Source: JAIVJM01 sp963816985
Lineage (GTDB): Bacteria > Acidobacteriota > Blastocatellia > Pyrinomonadales > Pyrinomonadaceae
Direction: 5' to 3'
NCBI GenBank assembly: GCA_963816985.1
Contig: CAWFMF010000004.1
Location: 1,302,001-1,366,000 of the forward strand
DNA length: 64,000 nucleotides
Both the position numbers and the translations under genes were made by a program. This document shows, piece after piece, positions 26,139 through 34,943 of the stretch (positions are counted from its first letter, which is position 1; each line of letters opens with the position of its first letter). The notes below the pieces were generated by a model. That model did not search any database. It saw nothing but the letters and a program-made list of their open reading frames with translations, and was not told where the DNA came from.

Positions 26139-27350
26139 ATGCGCGTGTTGATTGCAGATAAGTTCGAACAGTCGGGCCGCGACGGCCTCGAAGCCGCCGG
26201 GTGCGACTACTCTTACCAGCCCGACGTGAAGGACGACAGCCTCGTCGAAGCCGTCCGCGCCTACCAGCCGGAGGCGCTCGTCGTGCGCTCGACGAAGGTG
26301 ACGGAGCCGATGATGGACGCCGGGCCGCTAAAGCTCGTCGTCCGCGCCGGCGCGGGCTTCAACACGATTGACGTGGCGGCGGCCTCGCGGCGCGGCGTCT
26401 ACGTCTCGAACTGCCCCGGCAAGAACTCGGTCGCCGTCGCCGAACTCGCCCTCGCGCTCATGCTCGCGCTCGACCGCCGCGTCGCCGACAACGTGCAAGC
26501 CCTGCGCGAAGGCAAGTGGGACAAGAAGGAGTTCTCGAAGGCGCGCGGCCTCTACGGTCGCACGCTCGGCTTAGTCGGCACGGGGCAGATCGGGCAGGAG
26601 GTCATCACTCGCGCCCGCGCCTTCGGCATGCGTGTCGTCGCGTGGAGCCGCAGCCTCACGGACGAGCGCGCCGCCGAACTCGGCGTCGAACGCAAAGACA
26701 GCCCGGAGGATGTCGCCCGCGAGTCCGACATCGTGAGCGTCCACGTCGCCTTGAACCCTGAGACGCGCGGCTTCCTCGGCGACTCCTTCTTCAAGCAGAT
26801 GCGAGAGGGCGCGTACTTCATCAACACCGCGCGCGGCGAAGTCGTAGACCAACCCGCGCTCGTTAAAGCGATGCGTGAGCGGGGCATCCGAGCCGGGCTC
26901 GATGTCTTCGCCGACGAGCCGACCTCCTCGGCGGGCGAGTTCACGAGCGACATCGCCCACGAGCCGAACCTCTACGGCACGCACCACATCGGCGCTTCGA
27001 CCGATCAGGCGCAGGAGGCCATCGCCGCCGAGACCGTCCGCATCATCCGCGCCTTCAAGGAGACCGGCAAAGTCCCGAACGTCGTCAACCTCGCGGCGCG
27101 CACGCCCGCGACGCACGCGCTCGTCGTCCGCCACCGCGACCGCCCCGGCGTGCTCGCCGCCGTGCTCGACCACATCCGCGCCGCGAACATCAACGTGCAG
27201 GAGATGGAGAACATCATCTTCGAGGGCTCCGAGGCCGCCGTCGCCCGCATCAACCTCGAAGCCGCGCCGCCTTCGGAGACTCTTGAACAGTTGAAGACGA
27301 GCAACCCGGACATCATCGAGCTGAGCCTTTTGGAGATACAAAAGCCGTAA
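26139..27350 (+). CDS. serA: D-3-phosphoglycerate dehydrogenase
   Basis: 403 residues from the ATG at 26139, preceded by GAGAGAGG; a TTG at 26115 would add a short charged leader. NAD-binding signature LGLVGTGQIGQEVITRARAF, catalytic Arg in VVRAGAGFNTIDVAAAS, and the C-terminal ACT domain (ALVVRHRDRPGVLAAVLDHI), which usually binds serine for feedback control. First step of serine synthesis. The last codons (IQKP) and the TAA stop lie inside the palindromic element at 27339-27464. Confidence 0.92.
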   Translation: MRVLIADKFEQSGRDGLEAAGCDYSYQPDVKDDSLVEAVRAYQPEALVVRSTKVTEPMMDAGPLKLVVRAGAGFNTIDVAAASRRGVYVSNCPGKNSVAVAELALALMLALDRRVADNVQALREGKWDKKEFSKARGLYGRTLGLVGTGQIGQEVITRARAFGMRVVAWSRSLTDERAAELGVERKDSPEDVARESDIVSVHVALNPETRGFLGDSFFKQMREGAYFINTARGEVVDQPALVKAMRERGIRAGLDVFADEPTSSAGEFTSDIAHEPNLYGTHHIGASTDQAQEAIAAETVRIIRAFKETGKVPNVVNLAARTPATHALVVRHRDRPGVLAAVLDHIRAANINVQEMENIIFEGSEAAVARINLEAAPPSETLEQLKTSNPDIIELSLLEIQKP

Positions 27351-27464
27351 ACCGTGACGGGTGACGGGTGACAAGAAGGAACGGTCTTTATCCTGTCACC
27401 GTTTACGGTTCACGGTTGACGGTCTTTCTCCTGTCACCTGTCACGGTTTACGGTTTACGGCTTT
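27339..27464. repeat. Palindromic element, family B copy 2
   Basis: AAAGCCGTAAACCGTGACGG opens the left arm. The right side reads CTGTCAC CGTTTAC GGTTCAC GGTTGAC, then CTGTCAC CTGTCAC GGTTTAC GGTTTAC GGC. It contains the serA stop and ends 1-2 bases before the SDR start codon at 27466. Confidence 0.92.
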
Positions 27465-27465
27465 T

Positions 27466-28263
27466 ATGACTGCACTCATCACAGGCGCGTCGGGCGGCAT
27501 CGGCGAAGTGTTCGCGCGCAAGTTGGCGGCGCGGGGCGAGAATGTTGTGCTGGTGGCGCGCTCCGAAGGGAGGCTCGCCGAGATTTGCGAGGAGCTAAAG
27601 GCGGCGCACAAAGTTGACGCGCAGTTCGTGGCTCTGGATTTGACGGAGAGGGACGCGCCCACGCGTCTGTTCGAGGAGACGGAGCGGCGGGGGCTCGTGG
27701 TCGAGACGCTCGTCAACAACGCGGGCTTCGGGTCGGTGGGCGAGTTCGCTTTGCTCGACCTTGAGAACGAGTTGCGGATGATTGACTTGAACGTGCGCGC
27801 GCTCGTGGAGTTGACGCACCGTTACTTGAAAGGGATGCGCGAGCGGCGCGCGGGCTCGATCATCAACGTCGGCTCGACGACTTCGTTCCAGCCCGTGCCC
27901 TTCATGGCGACCTACGCGGCGACGAAGGCGTTCGTCCTCTCCTTCTCCGAAGCGCTTTGGGAGGAGAATCGCGCGTGGGGCGTGAAAGTTCTGGCGCTCT
28001 GCCCCGGCTCGACCGACACCAACTTTTTTAAAGTCGCGGGGACGGAGACGCCGCCCTCGAACATCGTGCAGACGCCCGAAGAGGTCGTCGAGACGGCGCT
28101 CCGTGCGCTCGCGCGCGGTAAGGGCCACGTCATTTCCGGCTGGGGCAACTTCCTGATGGCCGAGGCCGGTCGCCTCGCCCCCCGCTCCGTCGTGACGCGC
28201 GTCGCCGGGATGATCTTGCGCAAGCGATACATGCCAGAGAGCGTGACAGGAAAAAAGCCGTGA
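27466..28263 (+). CDS. Short-chain dehydrogenase/reductase
   Basis: 265 residues from the ATG at 27466; a longer frame from 27361 is only repeat sequence. Motifs: TGASGGIGEVFARKL (cofactor loop), LVNNAGFGSVGEF, catalytic Ser in INVGSTTSFQ, and YAATKAFVLSFSEAL with the YxxxK pair. The Arg after the Gly loop region (VARSEGR) suggests NADPH. No ribosome site is visible because repeat DNA runs up to the start. The substrate is unknown; its place between serA and serC may be accidental. The C-terminal GKKP and stop are repeat-encoded. Confidence 0.88.
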   Translation: MTALITGASGGIGEVFARKLAARGENVVLVARSEGRLAEICEELKAAHKVDAQFVALDLTERDAPTRLFEETERRGLVVETLVNNAGFGSVGEFALLDLENELRMIDLNVRALVELTHRYLKGMRERRAGSIINVGSTTSFQPVPFMATYAATKAFVLSFSEALWEENRAWGVKVLALCPGSTDTNFFKVAGTETPPSNIVQTPEEVVETALRALARGKGHVISGWGNFLMAEAGRLAPRSVVTRVAGMILRKRYMPESVTGKKP

Positions 28264-28340
28264 ACCGTGACAGGTAAACGGTGACAGGATGAAAGCTGTT
28301 CCTACTTGTCACGATTTACGGTTCACGGTTCACGGCTTTC
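28251..28340. repeat. Palindromic element, family B copy 3
   Basis: AAAAAGCCGTGAACCGTGAC on the left; CTTGTCAC GATTTAC GGTTCAC GGTTCAC GGC on the right, in 7-base units. It holds the stop of the SDR gene (28261-28263) and ends just before the serC ribosome site. Confidence 0.9.
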
Positions 28341-28355
28341 ATTTAGGAGAAACAG

Positions 28356-29441
28356 ATGACTGAGAGAATTTTTAACTTCAGCGCAGGCCCCGCCGTGCTG
28401 CCTGTGCCGGTGCTGGAGCAGGCGCGCGACGAGATGCTTTCTTTGCCCGGCGTCGGGATGTCGGTGATGGAGATTAGCCACCGCTCCAAAGTTTTCGACG
28501 AAATCTTCGACGGCGCGCAGACGGGCCTCCGCGAGTTGATGGGCATCCCCGAAGGCTACCAGATACTCTTCCTGCAAGGCGGCGCGAGCCTGCAATTCTC
28601 GATGATCCCTTTGAACCTCCTGCCCGCGGGCGGAAGCGCCGACTACATCGTGACGGGGAGTTGGGGCAAGAAGGCCGTCAAGGAGGCGAAGCGGCAGGCT
28701 GCGGTCAACGTCGCCGCCGACATGGCCGACAGCCGCTACTCGCGCGTCCCAGACCAGGGGGAATTGAAACTCGACCCCGCCGCCGCTTACGTCCACTTCA
28801 CCTCGAACGAGACGATTGAGGGCGTCGAGTTCAAGTCGGAGCCGGAGACCGGCGGCGTGCCGCTCGTCAACGACTCGTCTTCAAACATCTGCGCGGGGCC
28901 GGTAGACGTTTCCAAGTACGCGCTCATCTACGCCGGGGCGCAAAAGAACCTCGGCCCTTCGGGCTTGACCCTCGTCATCCTCCGCGAAGACCTTCTCGCG
29001 CGCGTCCCCGACGGCCTCCACACGATGCTCGACTACCGCACGCACGTCCAGAACAACTCGCTCTACAACACGCCGAACACGTGGGGCATCTACATCCTCA
29101 ACCTCGTCTGCCGCTGGCTCCGAGAGAAAGGCGGACTCGAAGGGATGGCGCGCGAGAACGAGGCGAAGGCGCGGTTGATTTACGACGCGATTGACGCGAC
29201 CGAATTTTACCGTGGCCACGCCGCACCCGAAGCGCGCTCGGTGATGAACATCACGTTCCGCCTGCCTTCGGAAGAGTTGGAGAAGAAGTTTACGGCGGAA
29301 GCGACCGCCGCCGGGCTCGACGGCCTCAAGGGCCACCGCTCGGTCGGCGGCATCCGCGCCTCCATCTACAACGCCTTCCCGCGCGAAGGCTGCGAGGCGC
29401 TCGTCTCCTTCATGCAGGAGTTCGAGCGGAAGAACGGTTAA
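28356..29441 (+). CDS. serC: Phosphoserine aminotransferase
   Basis: 361 residues, the normal length. FNFSAGPAVLPVPVLEQA at the N-terminus, MSVMEISHRSKVF, and the pyridoxal-phosphate Lys197 in IYAGAQKNLGPSG. The end GGIRASIYNAFPREGCEAL is diagnostic. It converts 3-phosphohydroxypyruvate to phosphoserine, the step after SerA. The ribosome site TTAGGAGAAA lies 6 bases before the ATG. Confidence 0.95.
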   Translation: MTERIFNFSAGPAVLPVPVLEQARDEMLSLPGVGMSVMEISHRSKVFDEIFDGAQTGLRELMGIPEGYQILFLQGGASLQFSMIPLNLLPAGGSADYIVTGSWGKKAVKEAKRQAAVNVAADMADSRYSRVPDQGELKLDPAAAYVHFTSNETIEGVEFKSEPETGGVPLVNDSSSNICAGPVDVSKYALIYAGAQKNLGPSGLTLVILREDLLARVPDGLHTMLDYRTHVQNNSLYNTPNTWGIYILNLVCRWLREKGGLEGMARENEAKARLIYDAIDATEFYRGHAAPEARSVMNITFRLPSEELEKKFTAEATAAGLDGLKGHRSVGGIRASIYNAFPREGCEALVSFMQEFERKNG

Positions 29442-29464
29442 GACTTCGACGCCTTTCTTTTTCC

Positions 29465-29720
29465 TTAGCCCCGGCAGGGGCGCGGGAGATTAGCCGGGGG
29501 TGAAGCAAGGAGGCGGAAGCCTCCGAAGCGCAACCCCCGGAACACAGCCACATAAAAATTGTGCGCCCCGGCAGGGGCGCGGGAACAGGGGCGACGAAGA
29601 CAATCGCGCGCCGTTTCCGTCGCCCCTGCCGGGGCGAGATGTTTTTGTTGCGTCGCGTTCCGGGGGTTTATGCTTCGTCGGCTCGCGCCTCCTCGCTTCA
29701 CCCCCGGCTAATTTCCGTCG
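29465..29720. repeat. Long nested inverted repeat, family H
   Basis: CCCCGGCAGGGGCGCGGGA occurs twice and its complement (CCCCTGCCGGGGCG) once near 29627. An outer pair (TTAGCCGGGGGTGAAGCAAG against CTTCACCCCCGGCTAA) spans about 29488-29710. An inner pair CCCCCGGAAC / GTTCCGGGGG lies between. The region could fold as a long branched hairpin. It fills most of the 29442-29849 gap, where no gene is supported. Confidence 0.75.
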
Positions 29721-29849
29721 CGCCTCCGGCGCTCGACAGACTCGCGTCGCCGGTTTGGCGTTGGGGCGCGACGCGGTTTAAAGTATGGCCGAGCGCTCAA
29801 ACACGCCGCCGCGCGCCGCGCGAATTTTTCTCCCGTTGGAATCTTCTTG

Positions 29850-30923
29850 ATGAGAATAAAATTTCTGTTCCCCTTCGCCCTCGTCTTCACGTTGCTGTCG
29901 GTGTTGTCGTTTGCGCAGAACGACAACGGCGGCTCTCGGACTTCCTCCGGACTCGAACGCCCCGGCGAGCGACACCTGCGCAACGTCCGGCAGTTGACCT
30001 TCGGCGGCGAGAACGCCGAGGCCTACTGGAGCGGCGACGGTCGCTCGCTCATCTTCCAGTCGAAGCGCGACGGGCGCGCGTGCGATCAGATTTACACGAT
30101 GCGCGTGGACGAAGGCGCGGAGGCGCGGATGGTCTCCACGGGCGGCGGCGCGACGACCTGCTCTTACTTCTTCCCCAACGGCAAGCGCATCCTCTACGCC
30201 TCGACGCACGGGGCCGCGAAGGAGTGCCCGCCCCGGCCCGACTATTCCAAGGGCTACATCTGGCCGATTCACACGACGTTCGACATCTACGCGGCGCGGC
30301 CCGACGGGACTGAGGTGAAGCGTCTGACCTCGACGCCCGGCTACGACGCCGAGGCGACCGTCTCGGCGGACGGCAAGCGGATCGTCTTCACCTCGATGCG
30401 CGACGGCGACCTCGACCTCTACACGATGAACGCCGACGGGCGAAACGTCCGCCGCCTGACGACGGAACTCGGCTACGACGGCGGCGCGTTCTTCTCGCGC
30501 GACGGCAAGCGCATCGTCTACCGCTCTTACCACCCGAAGACGCCGGAGCAGGTCGAGCGTTACCGCGCGCGCCTCAGAGAGAACGTCATCGAGCCGAACG
30601 TCTTTGAAATCTGGGTGATGGATGCGGACGGGCGCAACAAGCGGCAGATTACCAAACTCGGCGCGGCGAGCTTCGCGCCCTACTTCCTGCCCGACGGCAA
30701 GCACATCATCTTCTCCTCGAACGTCAACGACCCGAAGGGGCGCAACTTCGACCTCTACATGGTCGGCGCGGATGGCGAGGGACTGGAGCGCGTCACCTTC
30801 GACGAGTCCTTCGACGGCTTCCCGATGTTCTCGCCCGACGGGCGGCGTCTCGTCTTCGCCTCGAACCGCAACGCCAAACAGCGCGGCGACACCAACGTCT
30901 TCGTCGCCGACTGGGTAGACTGA
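29850..30923 (+). CDS. TolB-like (PD40) beta-propeller periplasmic protein
   Basis: About 357 residues from the ATG at 29850, with a signal peptide (MRIKFLFPFALVFTLLSVL, cleaved after SFA-Q). At least five PD40 repeats of the form DGKRIVFTSMRDGDLDLYTM, then NADGRNVRRLT. The fold is that of the TolB propeller, usually a protein- or peptide-binding surface in the periplasm. No Pal/Tol genes are nearby, so it is not called TolB. A family A repeat follows. Confidence 0.85.
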   Translation: MRIKFLFPFALVFTLLSVLSFAQNDNGGSRTSSGLERPGERHLRNVRQLTFGGENAEAYWSGDGRSLIFQSKRDGRACDQIYTMRVDEGAEARMVSTGGGATTCSYFFPNGKRILYASTHGAAKECPPRPDYSKGYIWPIHTTFDIYAARPDGTEVKRLTSTPGYDAEATVSADGKRIVFTSMRDGDLDLYTMNADGRNVRRLTTELGYDGGAFFSRDGKRIVYRSYHPKTPEQVERYRARLRENVIEPNVFEIWVMDADGRNKRQITKLGAASFAPYFLPDGKHIIFSSNVNDPKGRNFDLYMVGADGEGLERVTFDESFDGFPMFSPDGRRLVFASNRNAKQRGDTNVFVADWVD

Positions 30924-30939
30924 GGGCGTTGATAAAATT

Positions 30940-31012
30940 GTAGGGGCAGGGCACGTCCCTGCCCGTGTGCTGTAGTTACAGCAAGCGGGCAGGGACGAGC
31001 CCTGCCCCTACA
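30940..31012. repeat. Palindromic element, family A copy 2
   Basis: Arms as in copy 1 with small changes (GGGCACGTCCC). The loop here is itself a palindrome, TGCTGTAGTTACAGCA. It lies between the propeller gene and the M28 peptidase gene. Confidence 0.9.
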
Positions 31013-31066
31013 GACATTCCTGCCGCCCGGAATGTCCGTCAGACGTTTAAGAAAGCAGAGCAAGTT

Positions 31067-33170
31067 ATGTTTTCAAAAACCCCCTTGAAGTTTCGCCGCC
31101 GCGCGCTCGCCGCGCTCTTCGTCGCCCTCTGTCTCAACGCGCCCGTTATCGTCCCTGCGCAGGAGCGCAAGAAGGACACACAGAGCTTGCCGGACGCGGC
31201 GCGGCTGCGCGCGCACGTCGAGCACCTCGCCTCGGACAAGCTCGAAGGCCGCAGGACGGGCACGCACGGCGCGGAGATGGCCGCCGGGTACATCGCCAAC
31301 GAGTTCGCCCGCCTCCACCTCGCGCCCGGCGGCAACGCGTCCAACATCCGCCGCGACAAGGTGGAGGTGCGCGAGTACTTGCAGACCTTCCCTTATGTCG
31401 CGGGCGTCGAACTCGGCAAGGGCAACCTGTTGACCTTCACCATGCGACGCACGGAGGCCGCGCCTTCGGTCGTCCCCGTGGCGATTGACCTGCGCGTGGG
31501 CGAAGACTGGCTGCCGCTCGGCTTCAGCACGAACGCGAATCTCAAGAACGTGCCCGTCGCCTTCGTCGGCTACGGCATCACCGCCGCCGACCAGAACTAC
31601 GACGACTACAAGGGCTTGGATGTGCGCGACAAGGTCGCGTTCGCGTTCGCAGGGACGCCCGACGGCGACAACCCGCACAGCCGTTTCACGCGCGCCGGAG
31701 AGATTCGCTTCAAGGCGGCGGCAGCCCGTGCGGCGGGCGCGAAGGCTCTCGTCGTCGTCGCCGCCGCCGACAACTTCAAGGAAGACAAACTCTCGCGCCT
31801 CGAATACGACAACGCGGGCGGCGACGCAGGGCCTCCCCGTCATCGTCATCTCGCGGCAGGCGGCGGGGCAGAAGTTCTTCGGTCTGTTCGGCCTCGCGGA
31901 ACCGCTCGCGGAGCTGTCGAAGGCCGAGGAGAGATTGCGTCGCGCCGGTTCAGCGGCGGCGATGTCTTCGGAGGACTTCGTTAAGAGGTTGCAGAGCAGC
32001 GAGCTCATCATCTCGACCGATGTCGTGCGCAAGAGCGCGCCCGCCGCGAACGTCGTCGGCTTCCTCCAAGGCTCGGACGCGAAGTTGAAGGACGAAGTGA
32101 TCGTCATCGGCGCGCACTACGACCACCTCGGACACGGCGGGCGCAGCAGCCTCGCCGCGCGCGAGGGAGAAATTCATCACGGCGCGGACGACAACGCTTC
32201 GGGCACGGCGGCGCTCATCGAGCTCGCGCGCCTGCTCTCGGCTGAGCGCGACAAGCAGCGGCGCACCATCGTCTTCGTCGCCTTCGGCGGAGAGGAGGAA
32301 GGCTTACTCGGTTCGAGCCACTACGTCGCGCACCCCTACCTGCCGCTTGAGCGCACGGTGGCGATGATTAACATGGACATGGTGGGCCGCCTCAAGGACG
32401 ACACTTTGATGATCGGCGGCGTCGGCACGGCCTCGGAGTGGCGCGGATGGATTGAAGGGACGAACAGAATCTTCGACGTGAAGGTTGACCCGATGGGCAC
32501 GACCGGGCGCAACGCAGAGGCGGCGGGCCGGACGACTCCCGTCTCCGCGACCTCGAACGCGTCGGGCACGTTGAAGGAGACGCCGGTCGTCATCACCGGG
32601 AGCAACGGTCGCGTCGTCGCCACCGCCGCGCCCGGTCAGCGTTTTACTCTCCGGCTCAACGAAGACGGCTTCGGGCCGAGCGACCATTCATCTTTCTACG
32701 CCAAGCGGCTCCCCGTGCTCTTCTTCTTCACCGGCACGCACGAGGACTACCACAAGCCTTCGGACACGGCGGAGCGCATCAACTACGAGGGGCTCGCGCG
32801 CGTCGCCGATTTCGTCCGCGCCATCGTCGGCGAGTTGCAGGCGAGCGACGCCCGGCCCACCTTCACCACCGCCAAGACCGAAGCCAACGCGCGCTCCACC
32901 GGCTTCCGCGTCTATCTCGGAACCGTGCCGAGCTACGGCGAATCAACGGACGGCCTCAAGCTCGACGCCGTGCGCGAGGGCTCGCCCGCCGAGGCCGCCG
33001 GACTCAAGGCCGGAGACCGCATCGTCCGCCTCGCGGGCCGCGACGTGCGCAACGTCTACGACTACACGCAGGCGCTCTCCGGGATGAAGGCCGGAGAGCA
33101 GTACGAAGTCGAAGTCGTCCGCGACGGCGCGCGGATGACTCTGAAAGTCACGCCGGCGGCGAGAAAGTAA
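31067..33170 (+). CDS. M28 family zinc aminopeptidase with PA and PDZ domains, one frameshift
   Basis: The ATG at 31067 precedes a signal peptide (RRRALAALFVALCLNAPVI). Then a protease-associated (PA) region (VAFVGYGITAADQNYDDYKG), the M28 core with zinc ligands in IGAHYDHLGHGG, HHGADDNASGTAAL, FGGEEEGLLGS, MDMVGR and GPSDHSSF, and a C-terminal PDZ domain (AVREGSPAEAAGLKAGDRIV). The frame breaks at the GGG run 31829-31831; removing one G restores DAGLPVIVISRQ. About 700 residues if intact. Periplasmic or secreted peptidase. Its last codons and TAA stop fall in the F element. Confidence 0.88.
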
Positions 33171-33262
33171 AGGCAAAAGGCAAAAGGTAAAAGGCAAAAG
33201 TGAAGGCGGGAGTAAGCTCCTCCCTCTTCCTTTTGCCTTTTACCTTTTTCCCTTTGCCTTGA
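33165..33262. repeat. Palindromic element, family F copy 1
   Basis: Left arm TAAAGGC AAAAGGC AAAAGGT AAAAGGC AAAAGTG; right arm CTTCCTT TTGCCTT TTACCTT TTTCCCT TTGCCTT. The TAA stop of the M28 gene (33168-33170) is its first full unit, and the convergent RRM gene ends 5 bases after it. Confidence 0.92.
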
Positions 33263-33266
33263 ATTC

Positions 33267-33617
33267 TTACCAGCGGGGCTCGCGGTCGCGCCCGCCGCCA
33301 CCGCCGCCGTAGCCGCCTCCGCCGCCGCCACCGCCGTAGCCGCCGCCTCCGCCGCCGCCGCCACGGTCGGTGCGCGGCCTCGCCTCGTTGACGGTCAGGG
33401 CGCGGCCCTGAAACTCTTTCCCGTTGAACTTTTCGATGGCCTCCGTCGCGCCTTCGCTCGTCGCCATCTCGACGAAGCCGAAGCCGCGCGAGCGGCCCGT
33501 CTCACGGTCTTCGACCACCGAGGCGGTTTCGACTTCGCCCGCCCCTGAGAAGTATTCGCGCAGGTCGTCACCCGTCACGCGGAAGTTGAGGTTGCCGACG
33601 TACAGTCTCGTGCCCAT
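33267..33617 (-). CDS. Glycine-rich RRM RNA-binding protein
   Basis: 116 residues: one RRM domain with RNP2 (LYVGNLNF, residues 5-12) and RNP1 (RGFGFVEM, about 44-51), then a tail of GGGGGGYGG repeats ending in RDREPRW. This is the usual bacterial RRM layout, for a single-stranded RNA-binding chaperone often induced by cold. The coding end is extremely GC-rich and repetitive. An unusually long untranslated region upstream on the minus strand (33618-34287) may carry its control. Confidence 0.93.
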   Translation of the reverse strand: MGTRLYVGNLNFRVTGDDLREYFSGAGEVETASVVEDRETGRSRGFGFVEMATSEGATEAIEKFNGKEFQGRALTVNEARPRTDRGGGGGGGGYGGGGGGGGYGGGGGGRDREPRW

Positions 33618-34287
33618 TCTTTTCTATCCTTTACCTGAAGCGAAGCGCGGGCCGTAAACTTGCGCGGGAGGGGTTTGGAGCGGGGAGTCTTTGAAGGCTT
33701 CCCGCGAGGTCCCGCAATCTGCAAGGACGGCGAACTCGGCCCGGTGCTCTGACTACTTTCCTGAGAGCGGCTTCCAGACCCACAAAGAACAGTCTCACTC
33801 TCCTTCAGCCGAACACCTGTCGCCTCACAGTCACGGGCAGGCGCGATCCCCACGGACGCGCGAGAGCGGAGCTAAACGTCGAAAAGTATGCCGCCAATCA
33901 GCCCATAAGGCAAGTTTATTATTGACATCAACCCGCCCTTCCGAGGCCCGGCGAGGGGAACAGCAAACCGCCGAAAAGCGGCCATCCGTTCTGTCTCAGA
34001 GTGTTTGGGATTTACTTAGTTGAAGCCGTCGGCGTCGGGCGCGACCGAGCCGCGCGGCGTGCGTTGAGATAGAAAGGCCCGGCCCCGACGGAAGATGATC
34101 TGTGGTGACTCACAGGTTGCCGGTGTTCGGACAGCAACAGTTCAGGAGTGAGTTGACCGGTGATTGATCTCGTCCGGGGCCGGGTTGAATCAACCGAGCG
34201 TGCGAAAGTTACCACGGCCCGCCCGGCGTGTCATGAACCCGTAGACGGGACGGTTAGTCATACTTTAGTTGGAGACCGCCCCGGCCC
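33618..34287. other. Long intergenic region with strong RNA-like structure
   Basis: About 670 bases between the RRM gene (start 33617, minus) and the response regulator (end 34288, minus). ORFs here have no recognisable content. The first 300 bases would be the leader of the RRM transcript. The part from 34070 to 34260 is rich in pairing, described separately; a further CCCGT-AG-ACGGG hairpin lies near 34237-34250. Confidence 0.5.
34078..34186. ncRNA. Candidate structured RNA, branched
   Basis: A closing stem CCCGGCCCCGACG (from 34078) pairs with CGTCCGGGGCCGGG (34171-34184) with one bulge. Inside are hairpins CTGTG/CACAG (34100-34115, loop GTGACT) and GTTGC/GCAAC (34116-34138), plus TCA/TGA pairing near 34142-34151. 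Strand is undetermined. No known RNA family is recognised. It may be a non-coding RNA, a leader element or an elaborate terminator of the kinase/regulator operon. Confidence 0.35.
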
Positions 34288-34917
34288 TCACGGCAGGTGG
34301 ACGATGCCGCGCTGGAGCGCGGTCGTGGCGGCCTGCGTGCGGTCGGCCACGCCGAGCTTGCTGAGAATGCTGTTGATGTGACTCTTGACGGTCGCCTCGC
34401 TGATGCGGAACGCGGCGGCGATCTCTTTGTTGCTCCGGCCCCGCACGATCTGTCCGAGGACTTCCAGCTCCCGCGCCGTCAAGTCCGAGCCGCCGACGCG
34501 CTCGGCGAGCCGCTCGGCCACGACGCCGGGAATCCTCCGCCCCCCGGCGCGCACCGAGCGGATGGCGTCTTCCAACTCCTCGAAAAACATATCCTTCAGG
34601 AGATACCCCTGCGCCCCGGCTTGCAGCGAACGGTAGATGTCTTCGTCGCCGTCGAACGTCGTAAGGACGATGAGGCGAGCCGCCGGGAACTCCCGCTTGA
34701 TGGCCTTGATGGCCTCGACGCCGCCCATCACGGGCATCCGCAAGTCCATCAGCACGATGTCCGGCTGGTGCTCGCGGTACAGCTCGACGGCCTGCTGGCC
34801 GTTCGTCCCCTCGGCCACGACCTCCATGTCGGGCACGGTGTTAATCAGCGAGACGAACCCCTGACGCACGACCGCCTGGTCGTCAATCACGATGATGCGG
34901 ATTTTGTCGTTGCTCAC
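34288..34917 (-). CDS. NarL/FixJ-type response regulator
   Basis: 209 residues. Receiver domain with phospho-acceptor Asp58 (IVLMDLRMP), acidic pair IDD at 11-13, switch Thr (IVLTTFDG) and Lys (YLLKDMF). Then a LuxR-type HTH: LTARELEVLGQIVRGRSNKE, ATVKSHINSILSKLGV. It starts 26 bases after the kinase gene stop on the same strand, so it is almost certainly the kinase's partner. Confidence 0.93.
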   Translation of the reverse strand: MSNDKIRIIVIDDQAVVRQGFVSLINTVPDMEVVAEGTNGQQAVELYREHQPDIVLMDLRMPVMGGVEAIKAIKREFPAARLIVLTTFDGDEDIYRSLQAGAQGYLLKDMFFEELEDAIRSVRAGGRRIPGVVAERLAERVGGSDLTARELEVLGQIVRGRSNKEIAAAFRISEATVKSHINSILSKLGVADRTQAATTALQRGIVHLP

Positions 34918-34943
34918 AAGAGTCCTTCTCTATGCTTGAACGC

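Noticed and set aside
27361..27465. N-terminal extension of the SDR protein
   Set aside because: It is translated palindromic repeat; the SDR fold starts directly at the ATG at 27466.
33575..34023. ORFs on both strands upstream of the RRM gene
   Set aside because: No ribosome sites, composition like random GC-rich DNA, and overlapping each other; more likely leader sequence.
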